A DNA stretch of 64,000 nucleotides from an uncultured Saprospiraceae bacterium (lineage in GTDB: Bacteria; Bacteroidota; Bacteroidia; Chitinophagales; Saprospiraceae), in assembly GCA_938015435.1 (NCBI GenBank), contig CALLPN010000016.1, positions 248,001 to 312,000 of the forward strand. Reading direction: 5' to 3'. Below, piece by piece: positions 34,481 to 41,662 of the stretch. The notes beneath the pieces were generated by a model. The model had not been told where the DNA came from. It searched no databases and worked only from the letters and a program-made list of their open reading frames with translations. Made by a program: the position numbers and the translations under genes. The first letter of the stretch is position 1, and every line of letters begins with the position of its first letter.

Positions 34481-35137
34481 CTATTTCAGCATTCTTACTG
34501 TCATCTTTACATCTTCGATCGGACGATCTCCTGGAGCTGTCTGAACAGCTGCGATCTTATCTACCACATCGAGTCCTTCTACTACTTCACCAAATACAGT
34601 ATATTCCATATCTAATTGCGGTGTTCCACCAAGGGTTCCGTATTTCTTGATTTGATCTTCATTATAGGTAATGCCTTTAGACTGAGCTGTACCCTTTAGC
34701 TGGGCTGCAGTATAAGTCTGTCCTTGCACCAAGTAAAATTGTGACCCTGAAGATTGCTTATCTGGATTACCCGCTCCTTGTCTTGCCGCAGCCAAAGTAC
34801 CCTTGAAATGTGGTGCTCCGATCTCAGCATCGATCTTATACCCAGGGCCTCCTGATCCAAGATTTTGTCCTGCTGGTGCATCTTTACTTTGAGGGTCTCC
34901 TCCTTGTACCATAAATCCTTTGATCACTCTATGAAATAAAAGATCATTGTAAAAACCATCTTTCGTTAGCTTGATAAAATTTTCTTTATGTAACGGCGTA
35001 CTATCATATAACTCGACTTTCATATTACCATATTCTGTCTCTATCATTACATATGTAGGACCTCCAGATTGGCATCCGATAATCATCATTGCCGCAATAG
35101 CCAATGTAAGTGCTCTTAATGTGTTTATTACTTTCAT
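34481..35137 (-). CDS. Lipoprotein peptidyl-prolyl isomerase (cyclophilin)
   Basis: Signal peptide with lipobox IIGC, then directly a cyclophilin domain with GNMKVELYDSTPLHKENFI, LFHRVIKGFMVQGGDPQSKDA, and the C-terminal LDMEYTVFGEVVEGLDVVDKI. It is about 70 residues shorter than the downstream paralogue because it lacks the PKD domain. The two genes are separated by 33 bp, so they form an operon with ppgK and likely arose by tandem duplication with PKD gain or loss. Confidence 0.92.
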   Translation of the reverse strand: MKVINTLRALTLAIAAMMIIGCQSGGPTYVMIETEYGNMKVELYDSTPLHKENFIKLTKDGFYNDLLFHRVIKGFMVQGGDPQSKDAPAGQNLGSGGPGYKIDAEIGAPHFKGTLAAARQGAGNPDKQSSGSQFYLVQGQTYTAAQLKGTAQSKGITYNEDQIKKYGTLGGTPQLDMEYTVFGEVVEGLDVVDKIAAVQTAPGDRPIEDVKMTVRMLK

Positions 35138-35173
35138 AATTAGTATAACTTGATATTTCGATTATTGTTATTA

Positions 35174-35536
35174 TCAATTTTGATCTTCCGCATCACTTTT
35201 CCCAAAGTAATCAATGAGCCCTATTTTCAAGATTGCCTCTTGAGCCTCTGGGCCTTTAGTATCAAATGGCTTATCTACATTCCAATGTGGCCACCCGTCC
35301 TGATCTCTACCTGCGAATGTATAATACCCAGCTGGCTCCAATAAGGTACAAACGGCTACATGCATCAAATCCGCCTTTTCTTCTTTAGTGAACTTCTCTT
35401 CTGTCAATCTTCCAAGCTCTTGTACTCCAACTAAAAACAGTATGGTTTGAAAATCTGGAACAGTACTACGTCCCATGGCATCTCTTACCAAATGCTGAAT
35501 TCTCAACCACTCAAAATCTATCTTCCATTGCTCCAT
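35174..35536 (-). CDS. Conserved hypothetical protein
   Basis: 120 residues, cytoplasmic, mostly helical, with LRIQHLVRDAMGRSTVPDF and a Trp/Gly-rich part (GYYTFAGRDQDGWPHWNV). I do not know the family. It is 36 bp upstream of the cyclophilin genes on the same strand and probably begins that operon. Confidence 0.65.
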   Translation of the reverse strand: MEQWKIDFEWLRIQHLVRDAMGRSTVPDFQTILFLVGVQELGRLTEEKFTKEEKADLMHVAVCTLLEPAGYYTFAGRDQDGWPHWNVDKPFDTKGPEAQEAILKIGLIDYFGKSDAEDQN

Positions 35537-35931
35537 AAGACCTTACATATTATAAGAACGGCGAAGATATAAAATGAATGTCATAAGTCGAAACAGGAAA
35601 TATATCTAAGTAGCCCGTTATCACATCATTAACTATCGCATTAAATAGCATTTCTATAAAATGGTAGATCGGCACCTAAAAAATTGATTTTGCCCCTTAT
35701 ATTATCGATTCTCAACTCTTACAAGAGAGCTAATCGAGCCAATTTTTATACATAGATTCAGTGCTCAAGTCTTGATTTTTAATAATACTTTAAGAATAAA
35801 GCAATAACCTTTATGAATTTATCCACGTCTCCATATTGTTGAATAAGGCGACTATACGATCAAAAATCTATTACCTTTAGATTAAATAAGAAGTCTTAGA
35901 TCACTTCAAATAACAAACAAACAATACAGCA
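35537..35931. other. Intergenic region of ~395 bp, divergent promoters
   Basis: No gene or RNA is seen. The end has CTATTACCTTTA about 55 bp before the next start, close to a -7 box, and a TTATCCACG sequence at about 35819 that partly resembles a DnaA box. Confidence 0.5.
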
Positions 35932-36585
35932 ATGAAAAAAACACTTACACTTTTGACTCTATTAGTAGCATTTGCTACATGGATGTCAGCACAAAATGTA
36001 CAAGCGATAGAGAAGACTATGAGTCTTGGAAAGCAAACAGGAGTATATATAGAAGTAGAAGGAGGAGATAAAGATGATCTCAAAAATCTGTGGGAAGACT
36101 ATTTGAAGGATTTTGGTAAGACCAAGAAAAATAAGAAAGCAAAAGAATACTATACTGAAGGAGCACGTATTCCTGTCATTTCATCATCCAATTCTGTAGA
36201 TGTCTACGCTATCTTCGAAGAAGGACGTGAACAAGCGACTGCATATGTATGGGCAGTATCTGATGGCGAATTTGTTGATGATAGCAAAGGCCTACAAACA
36301 TTTGTGCAAGACTACTATCTCATAGCTCGTAAAGATGTAATCAATAAAGAGGTGAAAGAGCAAGAAAAAGTGTTGAAAAAATTAGATAAAAACATGGGTA
36401 AGCTAGTAAAGAAGAATACTGGTTATCACAAAGACATCGAGAAAGCAGAAGATAAAATCAGAAAAGCGGAAGAAAATATCGAGCAGAATCTAAATGATCA
36501 AGATGAAATGCAAGCAGAACTGATCAAGCAAAAAGAAATACTTGATATGATCGTGGAGAAGCTTAACAATGTTGGTAAAGGATAA
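35932..36585 (+). CDS. Secreted coiled-coil protein of unknown function
   Basis: Signal peptide MKKTLTLLTLLVAFATWMSA (cleavage near residue 20). A mixed alpha/beta domain of ~110 residues (YIEVEGGDKDDLKNLWEDYLKDF, YYTEGARIPVISSSNSVDVYA) is followed by a ~75-residue coiled coil rich in K/E (KEVKEQEKVLKKLDKNMG, KAEDKIRKAEENIEQ). Likely periplasmic or outer-membrane-associated. Terminator downstream; monocistronic. Confidence 0.72.
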   Translation: MKKTLTLLTLLVAFATWMSAQNVQAIEKTMSLGKQTGVYIEVEGGDKDDLKNLWEDYLKDFGKTKKNKKAKEYYTEGARIPVISSSNSVDVYAIFEEGREQATAYVWAVSDGEFVDDSKGLQTFVQDYYLIARKDVINKEVKEQEKVLKKLDKNMGKLVKKNTGYHKDIEKAEDKIRKAEENIEQNLNDQDEMQAELIKQKEILDMIVEKLNNVGKG

Positions 36586-36670
36586 AAAATAAGCACTCCG
36601 AAATATGTTAATTAAAGCCAAAGTCAACGATTAACATATCACTGATAATTATATACGAAAACATATACAC

Positions 36671-36710
36671 AATGCCTGGTGCTTTTTAAGCATCAGGCAT
36701 TTTCATTTTA
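36671..36710 (+). terminator. Intrinsic terminator after the 35932 gene
   Basis: AATGCCTGGTGC and GCATCAGGCATT form a 12-nt stem with a TTTTTAA loop followed by TTCATTTT. Confidence 0.72.
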
Positions 36711-36981
36711 AGTCTATCATATTTAAAAAATACATATAATTGATTGCTTTAATGTCTCAAGAATATGATCGTTTCATCTGAGTAATCAAGGCTTTTTATA
36801 TTAAAAAATGAAAACATGTGAATTATTTATAATGCTTATCTGTTTGACGGATTACCAAAGGCTGAACTGGCTTTTGATTCAAATTTCTTTCTCTACACAA
36901 GTGCTTAGTTATACACAAGGTTATACACATGTTATTAACATCCTGATAAAGACCACAGATTATATCAATGGCTTTAACTGT
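36711..36981. other. Intergenic region upstream of dnaB
   Basis: AT-rich sequence with no gene; holds two DnaA-box-like sites (listed separately). Nothing else stands out. Confidence 0.5.
36909..36929 (+). promoter_or_regulatory. Two DnaA-box-like sites upstream of dnaB
   Basis: TTATACACA occurs at 36909-36917 and 36921-36929, 12 bp apart and in the same direction, in a TACACAA-rich stretch. This fits the relaxed DnaA-box form TTWTNCACA. They lie 55-75 bp upstream of the dnaB -7 box. Confidence 0.5.
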
Positions 36982-36989
36982 TAGCTTTG
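36982..36989 (+). promoter_or_regulatory. Bacteroidota -7 box for dnaB
   Basis: TAGCTTTG fits TAnnTTTG 51 bp before the ATG; no matching TTG at the right spacing. Confidence 0.38.
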
Positions 36990-37040
36990 TAAGACTATTA
37001 GACACACTTCATTTATAAACTGCGTAACCTTATCATAATC

Positions 37041-38588
37041 ATGGCAGACGGCAAAAAACCAGCAAGCAAATTCGGTAACTTATCCAGAGTCAGCTATGAG
37101 AAAAATCTTGATAGCCTATCATACGGAAAGATGCAACCGCAGGCGCTACCGCTAGAAGAAGCTGTACTAGGAAGTATCATGCTAGATAAAGATGGATTAC
37201 CATCTGTGATAGAGATCCTTAGACCTGATAGTTTCTACAAACAAGGCCATCAAAAGATATTTGAAGTGATGGTAGGCTTGTTTGCTAAGTCGCAACCGAT
37301 CGATCTGCTCACAGTCCACGAAGCGCTCAAAAAAGCTAGTTATCTCGAGGAAGTCGGAGGTGTGAATTATCTTATGGAGCTTACTAACAAAGTTGCTTCT
37401 GCCGCCAATATAGAATATCACGCAAGAATCATTGCTCAGAAATATATCCAACGAGAGCTCATCCGTGTATCTACAATGATCATTAGTGATGCCTTCGAAG
37501 ATAATAAAGATGTACTCGAGCTACTAGATGAAGCTGAAAGAAACCTGTACGACATTACGGATTCCAACCTTAATACTGGTTACGAATCATTAAGCTCACT
37601 TGCCGTAAAAGCGCAAAAGCAAATAGAAGCGACAAGTCAGCAAGGTTCAGAAATGACTGGAGTAACAACTGGATTTGTAGGCTTAGATAAACTGACTAAC
37701 GGCTGGCAGCCATCGGATCTTGTTATTATCGCAGCACGTCCTGGTATGGGTAAGACAGCCTTTACGCTGTCACTCGCCAAGAATGCTTCCGACTCTGGTA
37801 AGGCTGTAGCTATATTCTCTCTGGAGATGGCATCTGTACAACTCGTACAGCGTCTTATATCTATGGAAGCAGAAATAGAAAGTAATAAGTTGCGTAATGG
37901 TCAGATGGAAGAATATGAGTGGACCAAGTTACACGCAGCGGTAGAGAAGTTATCTACTGCACCGATATATATAGATGATACTCCAGCGATCAACATCTTC
38001 GAATTGAGAGCTAAGTGTCGTCGACTCAAGCAAAATCATGATATCTCAATGATCATCATCGATTACCTTCAGCTCATGTCAGCAGGACCAACGTCTGGTA
38101 AGGGTAATCGTGAACAAGAGATATCGACTATATCTAGAGCACTCAAAGGTCTAGCCAAGGAATTAAGTGTGCCCGTATTGGCATTATCTCAGTTGAGTAG
38201 AGCTGTAGAGAGTAGAGGTGGTGAAAAGAGACCAATGCTATCGGATCTTAGGGAATCTGGAGCCATCGAGCAGGATGCTGATATCGTTACATTTATATAT
38301 CGTCCTGGTTACTATGGTATCGAAGACGAAGATATCGGGGTACCAAAAGATCAAACCGAGATCATTATTGCTAAGCACAGAAATGGTAGTTTGGATACTG
38401 TATTACTCAAGTTCCAAGGTCAGTTCGTTAAATTTTCTGAGCCAGATGATGCAGACTTCAATGACCTTTACGGAACGGGTGGAGCCCCATCCGGTGACTT
38501 TGCTAGTACTACTATCACAAGACCAAGTCGACTCAACGATGATAGTGGAGAAGGCGGTGGCACAGGTGTGCTAGATGTTCCGTTCTAG
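37041..38588 (+). CDS. dnaB: Replicative DNA helicase DnaB
   Basis: DnaB unwinds DNA at the replication fork as a hexamer. N-terminal domain with LPLEEAVLGSIMLDKDG (about 37-52); C-terminal RecA-like domain with Walker A ARPGMGKTAF (about 232-241), SLEMASVQLVQR, IIIDYLQLM (Walker B), LSQLSRAVE.R and QDADIVTFIYR. Length 515 is typical. A glycine-rich tail ends in GVLDVPF. Start chosen by the motif context and the -7 box. The next gene starts 53 bp later on the same strand. Confidence 0.95.
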   Translation: MADGKKPASKFGNLSRVSYEKNLDSLSYGKMQPQALPLEEAVLGSIMLDKDGLPSVIEILRPDSFYKQGHQKIFEVMVGLFAKSQPIDLLTVHEALKKASYLEEVGGVNYLMELTNKVASAANIEYHARIIAQKYIQRELIRVSTMIISDAFEDNKDVLELLDEAERNLYDITDSNLNTGYESLSSLAVKAQKQIEATSQQGSEMTGVTTGFVGLDKLTNGWQPSDLVIIAARPGMGKTAFTLSLAKNASDSGKAVAIFSLEMASVQLVQRLISMEAEIESNKLRNGQMEEYEWTKLHAAVEKLSTAPIYIDDTPAINIFELRAKCRRLKQNHDISMIIIDYLQLMSAGPTSGKGNREQEISTISRALKGLAKELSVPVLALSQLSRAVESRGGEKRPMLSDLRESGAIEQDADIVTFIYRPGYYGIEDEDIGVPKDQTEIIIAKHRNGSLDTVLLKFQGQFVKFSEPDDADFNDLYGTGGAPSGDFASTTITRPSRLNDDSGEGGGTGVLDVPF

Positions 38589-38590
38589 GA

Positions 38591-38598
38591 TATCTTTG
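38591..38598 (+). promoter_or_regulatory. Possible internal promoter for the RsuA-like gene
   Basis: TATCTTTG, immediately after the dnaB stop codon, fits TAnnTTTG 43 bp before the ATG of the next gene. Confidence 0.32.
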
Positions 38599-38641
38599 AC
38601 TATTACTATTTATTTTTTCTACATCCAGATCATATACTACA

Positions 38642-39334
38642 ATGCGACTCAATAAATATATAGCACATACTGGACATTGTACTCGTCGTGAAGCCAGCAG
38701 ATTACTCGCTCGTGGTGAAATCAAAGTAAACGGTGAAATCGTAAGGGAAGAAGCCTATCGAGTAATGGAAGATGATCAGGTAACTCACTTAGATAAACCT
38801 CTCCAAGCACAAGTAGAATATAGATATCTACTCATCAATAAGCCTAAACACTTTAGTACTGACATCGAAGATAAAGACTCTAAATATATTATGGGTCTTA
38901 TCAAAAAAGAAGATCCATCAGGACTCGTCGCGGTAGATCATATGGGACCCAAAAGTGTTGGACTATTACTCCTCACAAGTGATACTACTTTAGTAGAAAA
39001 GCTAAGCGAAAAAGGTCGCAAGATCCGTCGTGTATATCTCGTTAAGTTAGATAAAGAAATAGAGGAAAGCGACATCAAAAAACTGCTCAAAGAACGCAAA
39101 ACACTCACTATAGAATCTGCCAGTCACGTAGATGGTCACGAACCCAATCACATCGGTATCGAGATGACTATAGGCTCAGAAGACATACTAACCGGAGTGC
39201 TCAATCGAATGGGTTTTGAAATCGAGCGAATCGATCGTAGCTACTACGCCGGTCTTACCAAGAAAGACCTAAAACGCGGATGGATCCGTCCACTGCAAGA
39301 GATGGAAGAACGCATGATGAAACACTTTATATAG
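38642..39334 (+). CDS. RsuA/RluF-family pseudouridine synthase homologue with degraded catalytic motifs
   Basis: The 230-residue protein keeps the S4 RNA-binding domain (LNKYIAHTGHCTRREASRLL, then GEIKVNGEIV) and the RsuA fold (YRYLLINKPKH, GLLLLTSD, RVYLVKLD, DRSYYAGLTKKDLKRGWIRPL). But the catalytic block reads VDHMGPKSVGLLLL in place of the usual GRLDRDTTGLLLL (the Asp at 99 is misplaced by three residues and the Arg before it is gone), and the second signature GRNRxVRRxF is IGSEDILTGVL. So pseudouridine synthesis is unlikely; binding to rRNA without modification is an inference. The stop is followed at once by a hairpin/repeat element. Confidence 0.72.
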   Translation: MRLNKYIAHTGHCTRREASRLLARGEIKVNGEIVREEAYRVMEDDQVTHLDKPLQAQVEYRYLLINKPKHFSTDIEDKDSKYIMGLIKKEDPSGLVAVDHMGPKSVGLLLLTSDTTLVEKLSEKGRKIRRVYLVKLDKEIEESDIKKLLKERKTLTIESASHVDGHEPNHIGIEMTIGSEDILTGVLNRMGFEIERIDRSYYAGLTKKDLKRGWIRPLQEMEERMMKHFI

Positions 39335-39335
39335 A

Positions 39336-39367
39336 GCGCGGCTTTTTCCGCAAGGAAAAAACGCGCG
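39336..39367 (+). terminator. Hairpin immediately after the RsuA-like gene
   Basis: GCGCGGCTTTTTCC, a GCAA tetraloop, and GGAAAAAACGCGC form a long stem starting one base after the stop codon. The layout (GCGC, T-run, G/C, loop, A-run, GCGC) mirrors that at 3867-3891. No clear U tail follows. Confidence 0.6.
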
Positions 39368-39372
39368 GATAA

Positions 39373-39393
39373 GTGTTTTACGCAGTAAAACAC
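39373..39393 (+). repeat. Perfect inverted repeat GTGTTTTAC...GTAAAACAC
   Basis: GTGTTTTAC, GCA, GTAAAACAC is a 9-bp perfect stem with a 3-nt loop. The equivalent at the first locus is GTGTTTT-GC-AAAAACAC, directly ahead of its repeat array on the minus strand. Confidence 0.7.
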
Positions 39394-39423
39394 GTCATGA
39401 GGAGTATAACGTGGCTTTCGCAG

Positions 39424-39600
39424 AAAACACGTGGGCTCCGAACATCTAGTTTAATTAGCATCAATTGAAAAAACACATGAGCTTCCAAAACACGTGAGCT
39501 CCGAACATCTAGTTCCATAAACATCAATAGAAAAAACACTTGGGCTTTGAAAACAAATAGCCTCCGAACATCTAGCTCCAAACCATAATCCCAAGAAAAC
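39424..39600 (+). repeat. Diverged repeat array, same core as that at 3641-3848
   Basis: AACACGTG or variants (AACACATG, ACACTTG) occur about every 45-65 bp, and CATCTAG at 39443, 39506 and 39569, in each case ~16 bp after an ACACGTG-type core in the same order and near the same spacing (24-25 bp from core to CATCTAG end) as the minus-strand units of the first array. Units here run GAGCTCCGAACATCTAG and CCATAAACATCAATAG. Confidence 0.7.
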
Positions 39601-39602
39601 AC

Positions 39603-39943
39603 TCCTTATTTGTATCTGGAACTAGTAGTAGAAGATCAGATAATACTTTTGCAGGAGTAGAAGTAGATGAAATAGGTACTATTAATCTGGATATCAGAGC
39701 ACAAACCAAAGCAGTGCTTGAAAACATAGATTCAATTCTAAAAACTGAAGGATCTAGTTTATCAGATGTAGTAGATGTCACATCGTTTCTAGTAAACATG
39801 AACGACTTTGGTGGTTATAATGAAGTATATATGGATCATTCTTTGATTATGATGGACCAACACGGACTAATGTAGCTGTGCATCAGCTTCCGCATCCACA
39901 TTTGTTAGTGGAGATCAAGGCGATGGCTTATATAGGAGATTGA
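39603..39943 (+). pseudogene. Truncated and frameshifted RidA-family (YjgF) gene
   Basis: Translating from 39606 gives LFVSGTSSRRSDNTFAG, ...DIRAQTKAVLENIDSIL, ...[20 protein letters not shown], clearly RidA-like, close to the 2-aminomuconate-deaminase/enamine deaminase group. At about 39838 the frame shifts by one base inside a T-run (reading DH|TCTTTGATTATG), and the other frame continues [19 protein letters not shown] to [18 protein letters not shown]. The first ~25 residues of the normal protein are missing, and the repeat array runs up to the point where they should be. So the gene has lost both its start and its frame. Confidence 0.85.
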
Positions 39944-39977
39944 GAGAGTGAGAGAGTGAGAGAGTGAGAGAGTGAGA
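39941..39977 (+). repeat. Microsatellite, (TGAGAGAG) x ~4.5
   Basis: The 8-bp unit TGAGAGAG is repeated four and a half times starting in the ridA stop codon. Confidence 0.9.
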
Positions 39978-39978
39978 A

Positions 39979-40005
39979 CGCTGAGCGGTCAGGCGACCGT
40001 CAGCG
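39979..40005 (+). other. GC-rich hairpin
   Basis: CGCTGAGCGGTC, AGGC, GACCGTCAGCG forms an 11-bp stem with one bulged base, in otherwise AT-rich sequence. No U tail. Purpose unknown; it directly follows the microsatellite. Confidence 0.55.
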
Positions 40006-40131
40006 AGAGTTGAAGTTGACTTGAAGATTCGATCTCTTTTTGAGGGGTTTGATTTATAATCTTCAGTCCGAAGAAACCAAAATTCTACAAAATACTTGGT
40101 CTCTAACCTCTATTCCCAAATCTCCCAACAC

Positions 40132-40995
40132 CTACAACTGTAAATGAATATGATCATCATGTCTCACTGCTTGACATCCATGATACCTCACTTTACTATT
40201 ATTTAATTGCAATCGATTTTTCAAATGTGGCTCAATAAACAATTTACCCAATGACCTCTCTTTTAATATAGTATTGATCATCTCGACATTCAACCGATTA
40301 GAAAATTCCAACTCATCATTGATACTACCAAAAGTGCAATACTTAGGATAATCATATTGCAAATATCCTTTCTTTTTACAGACTTCTATCTGATCGGATT
40401 CATAGGCTTTAGGTCCTTCAAAAACTCCATATCCACTTATAGATTTCTTCTTTCGGCTATCTACAGATTCCCCTGGCTCTACGTATACAAAACTGATGTC
40501 TATTTTTTTTCCATCATCATGACTTATATGCGGCAATAATGGAAATCCATCTATAAAAGGAAAGTTAGCATCCAGATATCTCAGTTCTATTTTTTGGCCT
40601 TCAAGTTGAGTCGATGCACTGTGTAAAAGATCATTTAATTGTGGTCGCACATAATTACGATTAAGCAAAACTGTTGCGTAGGTAGTTGGATACAATTGGC
40701 TCGAGTGACGAACTTTTTCTCTACCAAATATTGGCGCGATAAGTGGCACAATTACGAAGGTAGAAAACAAATATATCGCAAGAAAAACAATCGTCTTTTT
40801 GAATCGAAAAGATCTCTTAATTTTCTTAGAAAGTAATAAAGCCAGTATCAGTACTAGACCACCAATTTGTGTCGTAATAGTCAAGAAAACAAAAAGCAGA
40901 ATGTAAAAGAATATCCTAAGCATAATTAGTCTAGCAAGTATCGAACATTGATTAATCAGAAAAGAAAAACATCCACCTAGTTTATTATTCTTCAA
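40132..40995 (-). CDS. Membrane-anchored LAS-type (M15/M74-like) metallopeptidase candidate
   Basis: Two hydrophobic segments in the first ~90 residues, then an external domain. Near residue 159 the sequence PHISHDDGKKIDISFVY has the zinc pattern HxxGxxxD (H159, D166) of LAS peptidases such as MepA and D-Ala-D-Ala carboxypeptidases, and the C terminus ends GCQAVRHDDHIHLQL with the closing HxH (H282, H284). That is the family's ligand triad (H, D, H) in the right order. It would act on peptidoglycan or cell-wall peptides. The start is not certain; an ATG at 40923 would shorten the N terminus. Confidence 0.62.
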   Translation of the reverse strand: MKNNKLGGCFSFLINQCSILARLIMLRIFFYILLFVFLTITTQIGGLVLILALLLSKKIKRSFRFKKTIVFLAIYLFSTFVIVPLIAPIFGREKVRHSSQLYPTTYATVLLNRNYVRPQLNDLLHSASTQLEGQKIELRYLDANFPFIDGFPLLPHISHDDGKKIDISFVYVEPGESVDSRKKKSISGYGVFEGPKAYESDQIEVCKKKGYLQYDYPKYCTFGSINDELEFSNRLNVEMINTILKERSLGKLFIEPHLKNRLQLNNSKVRYHGCQAVRHDDHIHLQL

Positions 40996-41595
40996 TGCCT
41001 TTCAATCTGACTTGAATGATTTTTTTACAATTATAATACAGCTACATTTATAACGTAAAGCACAGTACTCTAGTATTCGTAAGATGATGAACTCTGGGAT
41101 CCTAATCATTATGAATGTGTGTAGAACATATTGCACTAAAATAGGTAGCCATTCTAAAATAAAGTAGGCTAATTATTATAATAGGTTAAAGGAGAGTTTT
41201 TACTTTACAGAGAAGCTTTCGGAATTTAACACATTAACTAATTTGTCAGTCGTTACGTCGCTTCGCCAGCTGGGCGTTCATTTCTTTTGCTTCCCCAAAA
41301 AAAACGAACCAAAGAAAAGGGGACTTTTTCAAAGGAGTTTTATTCGCTCGTTCCTCACTGCTAAACCATAGCCCAAATACTAAAATGGCTCCAAGGATTC
41401 ACCATTTCTTAACGTATTTACACTTTTACTCTGTAGAAAAAGATAGCGCAGAATTGGATTTTCTATTGTAATATATGCCTCTAGGAACAAAATCTCAGTG
41501 CAAAAAACACTAATCAAATCATATACCATACTCTAAAAAGTGCAATATGTTTTACACACTTATGAATACTTATTTTCATTATTCTTCTTATTGAT
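40996..41595. other. Gene-free region with a Bacteroidota dispersed-repeat fragment
   Basis: No gene is seen. At 41255-41365 the sequence TTTCTTTTGCTTCCCC, then AAAAAAAACGAACCAAAG, then AAAAGGGGACTTTTT resembles a dispersed intergenic motif that recurs in Bacteroidota genomes and gives spurious short proteins. The repeat class is from memory. Confidence 0.4.
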
Positions 41596-41603
41596 TATCT
41601 TTG
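41596..41603 (+). promoter_or_regulatory. Bacteroidota -7 box for trhO
   Basis: TATCTTTG fits TAnnTTTG 60 bp before the chosen ATG, and it falls downstream of the longer in-frame start, which supports the shorter protein. Confidence 0.42.
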
Positions 41604-41662
41604 AGCCTAATATAAATAGGAACTTTACTTCCTATATTTCTAAGGCGTTTAATGCACAAGCG

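Noticed and set aside
36900..36935. Chromosome origin (oriC)
   Set aside because: Only two DnaA-box-like sites; no cluster, no AT-rich unwinding element clearly beyond background, and no dnaA or dnaN nearby.
41255..41365. Small coding gene in the repeat-like segment
   Set aside because: The frame would be translated from a low-complexity Bacteroidota-type repeat fragment, with no family match.
41540..41662. Longer N terminus of TrhO
   Set aside because: The -7 box at 41596 lies inside it, and the extension is hydrophobic and not found in TrhO-type proteins.
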